NCBI GenBank assembly: GCA_022013235.1
Contig: JAKLQR010000086.1
Location: forward strand, 1 to 6,700
Length of the DNA stretch: 6,700 bases
Source of the DNA: Thermodesulfovibrionales bacterium
Lineage (GTDB): Bacteria > Nitrospirota > Thermodesulfovibrionia > Thermodesulfovibrionales > SM23-35
Reading direction: 5' to 3'
Position 1 is the stretch's first letter, and every line of letters begins with the position of its first letter. Below are positions 1-4,473 of the stretch, piece after piece. The notes beneath the pieces were generated by a model that did no database searches, was not told the DNA's origin, and saw only the letters and a list, made by a program, of their open reading frames with translations. Position numbers and translations under genes: made by a program.

Positions 1-134
1 TAAGACGGTCATTAGTAAGGCGACGTTCTTATCGCTCTTTGTCATTGCGGCTTGTCCGCAATCCTTCCGGGTTTTCAGAAAGATTCCCGACAAGCGGGAA
101 TGACATCGATGTAGCTTTACTTATAGCCGTCTTA
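1..134. repeat. Palindromic MITE-like element interrupting a toxin gene
   Basis: The outer arms are imperfect inverted repeats. Positions 1-24 and the reverse complement of 111-134 match at about 19 of 24 positions and share TAAGACGG at their tips. Inside lies a core at 41-104 that begins GTCATT and ends AATGAC. The core holds two small hairpins: TGCGG-CTTGT-CCGCA at 49-61 approximately, and TTCCCG-ACAAG-CGGGAA at 84-100. No transposase is encoded, so it would be a non-autonomous element. The left arm coincides with the window edge, so the true left end and any target duplication are not visible. It interrupts the DUF5615 reading frame. The core resembles the element at 4333-4404. Confidence 0.75.
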
Positions 135-280
135 GTAACTTTATTCAGGATCTGCTGGTCATCCGCCCTTTCCTGTCCTCTTTCTGATGCACGAATGACA
201 TCGTATCCATGCTGGCATAAAACTTGTGTTACCTCCATCTGAAACATCTGATCGAGATAAAGCTTTAAGCTTTCAGGCAT
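29..280 (-). pseudogene. DUF5615 PIN-like toxin, broken by a repeat element
   Basis: The first 48 or so residues look like a DUF5615 (PIN-like, Mut7-C-related) toxin: LKLYLDQMF with the first conserved acidic residue D10, then HGYDVIRASE, then RADDQQIL around 39-45. After NKVTK (about 46-50) the frame runs into the palindromic element and ends in repeat-derived sequence with a stop at 29-31. Family members are usually roughly 110-120 residues, and the second half, with the LVTLDxHFGD-type motif carrying further catalytic acids, is absent here. The remainder could lie left of the window. The start codon overlaps the last 8 bases of the DUF433 gene, which is typical translational coupling of an antitoxin-toxin pair. 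The toxin is probably inactive; this is inferred from loss of the catalytic half. Confidence 0.75.
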
Positions 281-503
281 TGACGGCTTTTAGGTCTGTA
301 TGATCAATTGATGCCCTTGCATAGTGGAGAGCGGCATGGATATCTTCGCGGGTTAATTCGGGATATCCTGAGAGTATTGAATCCCAGGTTTTCCCCTCAG
401 CCAGCTGCTCAAGAATAACCGTTATAGGAATTCTGGTTCCCTTAATCACCGGTTTTCCGTTGCACACTCTTGGATCAAGTTCAATTCGTTTTTTTAATTC
501 CAT
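273..503 (-). CDS. DUF433 family antitoxin
   Basis: A 76-residue protein carrying the DUF433 signature: RIELDPRVCNGKPVIKGTRI at about 6-25, then PITVILEQLAEGKTWDSIL, and the helical stretch YPELTREDIHAALHYA at about 47-62. DUF433 proteins are small winged-helix or HTH-like proteins commonly encoded just before DUF5615 PIN-like toxins, where they act as putative antitoxins and DNA-binding autoregulators. That order is seen here, with an 8-base overlap with the downstream toxin start. The ATG at 503 is supported by an AAGAGGA ribosome site at 511-517 with 7-base spacing. Because the partner toxin is broken, this may now be an orphan antitoxin. The family assignment is strong; its DNA-binding role is inferred from the family. 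Confidence 0.88.
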   Translation of the reverse strand: MELKKRIELDPRVCNGKPVIKGTRIPITVILEQLAEGKTWDSILSGYPELTREDIHAALHYARASIDHTDLKAVNA

Positions 504-510
504 ATTAAAG

Positions 511-556
511 TCCTCTTACTTGTCATTATAGCACAGCCAACCGGCGAGAAAGCCGG
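511..556 (-). promoter_or_regulatory. Extended -10 promoter and RBS for the DUF433 module
   Basis: On the minus strand, TATAAT (530-525) is preceded by TGC, giving an extended -10 motif (TGnTATAAT). No convincing -35 box sits 16-18 bases upstream. A short stem-loop, CCGGC-GAGAAA-GCCGG (541-556), covers the place where a -35 would be and could be an operator or a stem at the end of the upstream toxin transcript, although it lacks a T tract. The AAGAGGA ribosome site at 511-517 follows closely, implying a very short leader. The second TA module therefore probably has its own promoter. Confidence 0.5.
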
Positions 557-573
557 CAAGCGACTCCAAAGAC

Positions 574-595
574 CGTGAAGCGTGAGCGCGTAAAG
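574..595. repeat. Fragment of 7-bp tandem repeat (CGTRAWN family)
   Basis: Units CGTGAAG (574-580) and CGTGAGC (581-587) are followed, after a one-base slip, by CGTAAAG (589-595). The 11-mer GTGAAGCGTGA at 575-585 is identical to 4811-4821 inside fcl. It lies in the gap between the two TA modules. The array is short, so relatedness to the longer arrays is likely but not certain. Confidence 0.5.
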
Positions 596-613
596 GGCAA
601 GGCGAATAATTCA

Positions 614-916
614 TTACCGTGGATGTTTGTATAAATCGTCATGATCAAGAATACGGAGTAAAAACATATCAGCTGACCAATCAGGACTTCCCGAAGGCAA
701 TAATCGTGCAGGATCAAATGATATCCTGTATCTTCTGTCAACTCTAATTGACCATGCTGTCGGATCATTGACAATCCGCTCAAGGTTCAGTCCGGGATGG
801 AAAGGATTTTTTTCAAGCAGTGCCAATGCTTTCGCTATGTTCTTTCTTGTTATCGCATTGGAACGGAACGCTTCAATGTCATCGAGAAACTTCCTACTCG
901 GGATGAGTTCCGGCAT
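614..916 (-). CDS. RelE/ParE-superfamily toxin
   Basis: A 100-residue protein with the pattern of small RelE/ParE-fold toxins: an N-terminal helical half (SRKFLDDIEAFRSNAI, KNIAKALALLEKNPFHPGLN up to residue 44), then the beta-sheet core WSIRVDRRYRISF (55-67) with basic residues, and a C-terminal LLRILDHDDLYKHP (86-99) whose HDxxY ending recalls YoeB/Txe-like members. Whether it cleaves mRNA on the ribosome or has another target cannot be read from the sequence. The start overlaps the end of the AbrB-type antitoxin gene by 23 bases and has no clear Shine-Dalgarno, so its translation probably depends on coupling. It ends in tandem stops TAA TGA. It looks intact. Confidence 0.75.
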   Translation of the reverse strand: MPELIPSRKFLDDIEAFRSNAITRKNIAKALALLEKNPFHPGLNLERIVNDPTAWSIRVDRRYRISFDPARLLPSGSPDWSADMFLLRILDHDDLYKHPR

Positions 917-1157
917 TTTCTATGTCACCGACCATCCATTCCGGCAATTTCCCCTTGCCACTCTTTCGTGCCTCCCCAAGTTTGGCAAGACCTTTCTTAT
1001 TGAGCCTGATTGACGGATAAACAGATACCGGCTGGAGCACAATGGCTCCTCCTTCCTCAACTTCCAGGTTCAAATATGAGCCGCTTTCAATTCCAAGTTC
1101 TTTCCGAAGGGTCTTGGGTATATTGATACTCCCCCTCTTATCTACGGTTATAAGCAT
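894..1157 (-). CDS. AbrB/MazE-type antitoxin (SpoVT-AbrB domain)
   Basis: An 87-residue protein with an N-terminal swapped-hairpin AbrB DNA-binding domain: MLITVDKRGSINIPKTLRKE (1-20), LGIESGSYLNLEVEEGGAIV, then LQPV to about residue 44. The C-terminal tail (about 45-87: SIRLNKKGLAKLGEARKSG, LPEWMVGDIENA) is the kind of segment antitoxins use to cover the toxin. The frame is open further upstream to 1316, but the ATG at 1157 is chosen because AAGGAG lies just upstream, the AbrB domain begins exactly there, and a strong promoter lies between this start and the epimerase stop. It is encoded directly before and overlapping the RelE-like toxin, so it is probably the cognate antitoxin and autorepressor. 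Confidence 0.87.
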   Translation of the reverse strand: MLITVDKRGSINIPKTLRKELGIESGSYLNLEVEEGGAIVLQPVSVYPSIRLNKKGLAKLGEARKSGKGKLPEWMVGDIENAGTHPE

Positions 1158-1185
1158 CCCTGTCTCCTTGATTGTCCTTTTTTGT

Positions 1186-1225
1186 ATTATATGCATATAA
1201 TGACATATTGTCAATTTGACATTAT
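1186..1225 (-). promoter_or_regulatory. Consensus sigma70 promoter with palindromic operators
   Basis: On the minus strand a perfect -35 TTGACA (1214-1209) and a perfect -10 TATAAT (1191-1186) are separated by 17 bases. The -10 lies inside a perfect 16-bp palindrome (1186-1201, ATTATATGCATATAAT). Two further inverted repeats surround the -35: TGACA-TAT-TGTCA (1201-1213) and TGTCAA-T-TTGACA (1209-1221). The promoter starts about 11 bases after the epimerase stop and reads into the AbrB-type antitoxin, with an AAGGAG site just before its ATG. Such a strong promoter buried in palindromes fits tight autorepression by the antitoxin or the TA complex; the repression itself is inferred. Confidence 0.85.
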
Positions 1226-2259
1226 CACGTTTCATCGATACGGTAATACCCTCTGTACCATTCAATGAATTTTTTGATCCCTTCCTCGATGCTCGTTGAG
1301 GGTTTAAACCCGACATCTTTCTCCAGATCGTCTACGTCGGCATAGGTCGCCGGCACATCGCCCGGCTGTATCGGCAGGAAGTTTTTCTCTGCTTTTTTCC
1401 CAAGGTTTAGTTCCAGCACTTCGATATATTTCATAAGCTCGACAGGATTGTTATTGCCGATATTGTAAAGCTTGTACGGAGCGCAGCTCGCTGCCGGGTC
1501 AGGGTGATCCCCGCTCCACTGGGTTTCCGGTTTCGGGACACGGGCGAGGACTTTCACTACCCCTTCGACAATGTCATCGATATAGGTAAAATCCCGCTTC
1601 ATCTTTCCGAAATTGAACACCTCTATCGGTTTTCCCTCAAGAATAGCCCTGGTGAAGAGAAACAGCGCCATATCAGGTCTTCCCCATGGACCGTATACAG
1701 TGAAGAACCGCAAACCGGTTGCGGGTATTCCATACAGGTAGCTGTACGTATGCGCCATCAGCTCGTTCGCCTTTTTTGTGGCGGCATACAAAGAGATGGG
1801 GTGATCGACATTGTGATGCGTTGAAAATGGCATGGTAGTATTAAGCCCGTATACAGAGCTTGAAGAGGCAAACACGAGATGCTTTACCCCATGATGCCTG
1901 CAGCCCTCCAGGATATTGAGAAAACCGTAGATGTTGCTGTCGATATAGGCATAAGGGTTAATCAGGGAATATCTTACCCCTGCCTGAGCGGCAAGGTTGA
2001 CCACATAATCGAATTTCTCCTGCTGAAAAAGACCGAGGATTTTTTCCTTCTCTTCGAGTGACAGCCTGAAGAAATGGAAATTGTCATCGTCCTTCAATTG
2101 CGCCAGCCGCGCCTCTTTCAGGCTTACGTCATAATAGTCGTTGAGATTGTCTATGCCGACCACATGATGTTTTGCTTCCAGAAGTTTCCTGCATAAATGG
2201 AACCCGATAAACCCTGCGGCTCCCGTGACGAGTATTTTTGAGGATGTCTCTTCCCGCAT
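1225..2259 (-). CDS. UDP-glucuronate 4-epimerase-type SDR enzyme
   Basis: A 344-residue extended SDR enzyme. The NAD-binding GAAGFIG motif is at 13-19, the GIDNLNDYYD stretch typical of UDP-GlcA 4-epimerases (CapI/LpsL/GAE type) is at about 35-44, and the active site comprises the SSS at 132-134 and YxxxK at Y158/K162. RFFTVYGPWGRPDMALF (184-200) is a hallmark of this subfamily. It interconverts UDP-glucuronate and UDP-galacturonate, or a related UDP-N-acetyl-uronate, in the cytoplasm. The ATG at 2259 has a GGGGAG ribosome site and the Rossmann fold starts right after it; the open frame upstream overlaps the dehydrogenase and lacks support. It sits 19 bases after the dehydrogenase that would make its substrate, so the two are surely co-transcribed. 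The exact sugar is not determined. Confidence 0.9.
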   Translation of the reverse strand: MREETSSKILVTGAAGFIGFHLCRKLLEAKHHVVGIDNLNDYYDVSLKEARLAQLKDDDNFHFFRLSLEEKEKILGLFQQEKFDYVVNLAAQAGVRYSLINPYAYIDSNIYGFLNILEGCRHHGVKHLVFASSSSVYGLNTTMPFSTHHNVDHPISLYAATKKANELMAHTYSYLYGIPATGLRFFTVYGPWGRPDMALFLFTRAILEGKPIEVFNFGKMKRDFTYIDDIVEGVVKVLARVPKPETQWSGDHPDPAASCAPYKLYNIGNNNPVELMKYIEVLELNLGKKAEKNFLPIQPGDVPATYADVDDLEKDVGFKPSTSIEEGIKKFIEWYRGYYRIDET

Positions 2260-2278
2260 AATTACTCCCCGGACTTTC

Positions 2279-3586
2279 TCATGCTCTGAAGATTTTGCTG
2301 CTCTCAATCCCGTGCTGCCTGAAGGCGTTGCGGGTGTCCACGATGCATCGGGCATATTTTTCTATGAACGCGTAGTCAAATACAGAGTGGTCTGTGATGA
2401 GAAGGACGAGGTCGGATTTCTTCAGGACTTCCCTGGTCAATTTTGCTGATTTTACATCGATGTCAGGGTAGTTCCTGTGGCACCTGCAGACAGGCACATG
2501 GGGGTCGTAGTACTGCACCCGCGCCCCGTAATTTTTCAGGATCTGCATGACGCGGAGCGCCGGAGATTCCCTCTGGTCATCCACATCCTTTTTGTAGGCC
2601 ACTCCCAGGACGAGTATTCTCGCTCCGTTCAGGGATTTCCTGGATCTGTTCAGGACCGCTTCCACGGTCTGCACCACATGATACGGCATGTTCGTGTTGA
2701 TCTCGCCGGCAAGTTCAATAAAGCGTGTGATGAAATCGTATTCCCTCGCCTTCCAGGTGAGATAAAACGGATCGATGGGTATACAGTGGCCTCCGAGTCC
2801 GGGGCCTGGATAGAAGGCCTGGAAACCGAAGGGTTTGGTCTTCGACGCCTCTATAACTTCCCAGACGTCGATCCCCATCCTTTCAAAGAGCATCTTCATC
2901 TCGTTCACCAGCGCAATATTCACAGACCGGTAGATATTTTCGAGGAGCTTTGCGGCTTCAGCTACTTTTGTGGATGAGACAGGGACGGTCTTCTCCACAA
3001 TCGAATCGTAGAGTCTTTTTGCCGCAGAGAGACATTTCTTCGAATATCCGCCGACAATCTTGGGGATCGTCTTTACTGAAAAGTCCCGGTTATTGGGGTC
3101 TTCCCGTTCGGGTGAATATGCGAGGAAGAAATCTTTTCCCGCCCTGAGGCCTTTCCGCTCAAGGATCGCCCGCATGTCCTCATCGGTCGTGCCCGGATAG
3201 GTAGTGGACTCAAGCACAACAAGCTGCCCCTTCCGGAGGTATTGGGCCACCGTCTCCGTGGTTTTGAATCCATAGGTCATATCAGGCTCCCTGTTCTTGT
3301 CGAGGGGCGTCGGCACGCAGAGTATGATGCAGTCCATCTTCCGCAACAACGAAAAGTCGGCAGTCGGCGTAAAACACCTCATCTGTTCTTTGATGCGTGC
3401 TGCGGGGATATGTTTTATATAACTCCTGCCTTTTCTAAGCAGTTCGACCTTTCTCTCGTCGACATCGAAGCCGGAAACTTGAAAACCGGCCCGGCAGAAC
3501 TCGAGGGCAAGGGGCAGCCCGACATATCCAAGACCGATGACGCCGATCCGGGCATCCTTCATTTTGATCTTCTGCATTAAGTCCAT
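2279..3586 (-). CDS. UDP-sugar 6-dehydrogenase (UDP-GlcNAc/WbpA-like type)
   Basis: A 435-residue nucleotide-sugar dehydrogenase with the full three-domain UDPGDH layout. The N-terminal Rossmann motif GLGYVG is at 18-23 and the central domain has YSPER (157-161) and AAKLLENIYRSVNIALVNE (211-229) with K213 and N217. The catalytic cysteine C268 lies in PGPGLGGHCIPIDPFYLTWK (260-279), and the C-terminal domain has VLGVAYKKDVDDQRESPA (326-343). It oxidises the C6 hydroxyl of a UDP-hexose to a carboxylate using two NAD+. The GGHCIPIDPFYLTWKA form is the one seen in WbpA/UDP-GlcNAc dehydrogenases rather than in short bacterial UDP-glucose dehydrogenases, so UDP-GlcNAcA is a real alternative to UDP-GlcA as product. 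The ATG at 3586 is preceded by a GGAGGT ribosome site. An 8-bp tandem array lies directly upstream. Confidence 0.9.
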   Translation of the reverse strand: MDLMQKIKMKDARIGVIGLGYVGLPLALEFCRAGFQVSGFDVDERKVELLRKGRSYIKHIPAARIKEQMRCFTPTADFSLLRKMDCIILCVPTPLDKNREPDMTYGFKTTETVAQYLRKGQLVVLESTTYPGTTDEDMRAILERKGLRAGKDFFLAYSPEREDPNNRDFSVKTIPKIVGGYSKKCLSAAKRLYDSIVEKTVPVSSTKVAEAAKLLENIYRSVNIALVNEMKMLFERMGIDVWEVIEASKTKPFGFQAFYPGPGLGGHCIPIDPFYLTWKAREYDFITRFIELAGEINTNMPYHVVQTVEAVLNRSRKSLNGARILVLGVAYKKDVDDQRESPALRVMQILKNYGARVQYYDPHVPVCRCHRNYPDIDVKSAKLTREVLKKSDLVLLITDHSVFDYAFIEKYARCIVDTRNAFRQHGIESSKIFRA

Positions 3587-3605
3587 TTATTACCTCCGGG
3601 GAATA

Positions 3606-3669
3606 AGCGAGCAGGCGAGCAAGCTTTAAAGCACTCAAGCTAACAAGCTATTTAGCTATCGAGCTATCA
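3606..3669. repeat. 8-bp tandem repeat array between cysC and the dehydrogenase
   Basis: Eight consecutive octamers can be laid end to end, the first three being AGCGAGCA (3606), GGCGAGCA (3614) and AGCTTTAA (3622), and the last three AGCTATTT (3646), AGCTATCG (3654) and AGCTATCA (3662). The consensus is AGCTnnnA-like with AGC at nearly every unit start. It fills almost the whole 86-base gap, from 3 bases after the cysC stop to just before the dehydrogenase ribosome site. The minus-strand transcript would contain repeated AGCU, a self-complementary tetranucleotide. Confidence 0.8.
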
Positions 3670-3672
3670 AAT

Positions 3673-4275
3673 TTACAGTTCTATAAAATTTCTCTTCTCA
3701 AGAATTTCGAGGACATGCCGGACAGAGGTTTCTATGTCGTCTTTCTCTGTATCCAGTACCAGGTCCGGATTTTCCGGTTCCTCATACGGCGATGAGACGC
3801 CGGTATATTCCTTTATGATCCCTGCCCTTGCCTTTTGGTACTGCCCTTTCGGATCGCGCTGTTCGCACTCTTCTACAGGGCATTTGACGTAAACCTCGAT
3901 GAAATTATCGCCTTCAAGCTGTTTCCTGATATATGCCCTGTCCTCATGGTATGGCGAGATAAAGGCTGCCAGGACGACCATCCCTGCATCGATCAGCAGC
4001 TTTGAAAGCTCCACTATCCTGCGGAGATTCTCTTTCCTGTCCTCCCGGCCGAAACCGAGGTTGCTGTTGATACCGTGACGGACATTGTCACCGTCGAGCA
4101 CATAGGTATGGATGCCTTTCCTGAAGAGTTCCCGCTCGACAAGGTGCGCAATGGTTGATTTGCCGGAAGCGGAAAGACCTGTCAGCCAGACGAGACCGCT
4201 CTTGTGATTGTTCAGGCGGTTTCTCTCGCTCCGTTTTACAAACCGGTCGTCCCAGACTACATGATTTTCTTTCAA
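3673..4275 (-). CDS. cysC: Adenylylsulfate (APS) kinase
   Basis: A 200-residue APS kinase of normal single-domain length. The P-loop GLSASGKST is at 33-41, DGDNVRHGINSNLGF at 61-75 binds APS, and FISPYHEDR at 105-113 contains the serine equivalent to the phosphorylated one in E. coli (S107). PVEECEQRDPKGQYQKARAG (133-152) and the PYEEPENPDLVLDT stretch (163-176) complete the family pattern. It phosphorylates APS to PAPS in the cytosol. The start codon is TTG (4275-4273), with AAGGA about 7 bases upstream and no usable in-frame ATG before residue 99. No sulfate adenylyltransferase (CysD/CysN or Sat) is in the window. Placed between sugar-nucleotide genes, it suggests PAPS supply for a sulfated glycan rather than only cysteine synthesis; that role is inferred. 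Confidence 0.93.
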   Translation of the reverse strand: MKENHVVWDDRFVKRSERNRLNNHKSGLVWLTGLSASGKSTIAHLVERELFRKGIHTYVLDGDNVRHGINSNLGFGREDRKENLRRIVELSKLLIDAGMVVLAAFISPYHEDRAYIRKQLEGDNFIEVYVKCPVEECEQRDPKGQYQKARAGIIKEYTGVSSPYEEPENPDLVLDTEKDDIETSVRHVLEILEKRNFIEL

Positions 4276-4332
4276 TACCTTTTCCTTAGGTTTATGAAAG
4301 TCTTCCTACACACACTCACTTCTATTCAATTT

Positions 4333-4404
4333 GTCATTCTCGCGAAAGCGGGAATCCAGTCTATTCAAAAGGTTCTGGATCCCCCGGTCAAGCCGGAGGA
4401 TGAC
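4333..4404. repeat. GTCATT-ended palindromic dispersed repeat
   Basis: A 72-base imperfect palindrome. GTCATTC at 4333 is mirrored by the complementary end GGATGAC at 4404, and AATCCAG is mirrored by CTGGATC. Each half folds on its own: TCTCGC-GAAA-GCGGGA in the left half, and a CCGG-TCAAG-CCGG stem in the right half. This is the well-known class of dispersed repeat that produces spurious VILAKAGIQ...LDPPVKPEDD translations in many environmental bacteria. It lies in the fcl/cysC gap, about 57 bases upstream of the cysC start. Its hairpin pair resembles the core of the element at 41-104. Confidence 0.85.
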
Positions 4405-4420
4405 AGATATTAAGAGTATA

Positions 4421-4473
4421 TTGCAAGATAGATAAACCTTACATCTTCAATCTTGCAAGCTTACGAGCTTTTC
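4421..4473 (-). other. Stem-loop after fcl with octamer-like repeat across the stop codon
   Basis: TTGCAAGAT (4421-4429) and ATCTTGCAA (4450-4458) form a perfect 9-bp inverted repeat with a 20-base loop, starting 3 bases after the fcl stop codon. There is no T tract on the minus strand, so a classical intrinsic terminator is not supported; it may stabilise or process the mRNA. The AGCTTACG and AGCTTTTC octamers at 4458-4473 overlap the last codons of fcl and resemble the AGC-initial units of the 8-bp array at 3606-3669. Confidence 0.5.

Noticed and set aside
541..556. Intrinsic terminator after the RelE-like toxin
   Set aside because: The 5-bp stem has no T tract on the minus strand and overlaps the promoter zone of the next module.
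526..783. Minus-strand open frame overlapping the RelE-like toxin
   Set aside because: It is out of frame with the recognised toxin and extends across the repeat and the DUF433 promoter region; no family similarity.
1158..1316. Upstream extension of the AbrB-type frame
   Set aside because: It overlaps the epimerase C-terminus and the promoter; the ribosome site and the domain start both select 1157.
2260..2355. Upstream extension of the epimerase frame
   Set aside because: It overlaps the dehydrogenase C-terminus, has no family similarity, and the ATG at 2259 has a good ribosome site right before the Rossmann fold.
2477..2977. Long plus-strand open frame (166 codons)
   Set aside because: It is a shadow of the dehydrogenase on the opposite strand, with no recognisable domain or ribosome site.
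3606..3669. CRISPR array
   Set aside because: The units are 8 bp, contiguous and degenerate, with no spacers of 25-40 bases between identical repeats and no cas genes.
4363..4391. Possible promoter TTGACC-17-TTGAAT for cysC
   Set aside because: The -10 matches at only four of six positions and lies within a dispersed repeat; not enough to list as a promoter.
4204..4413. Plus-strand open frame ending with VILAKAGIQ-type sequence
   Set aside because: It is a translation of the palindromic repeat joined to antisense of cysC; such frames are repeat artefacts.
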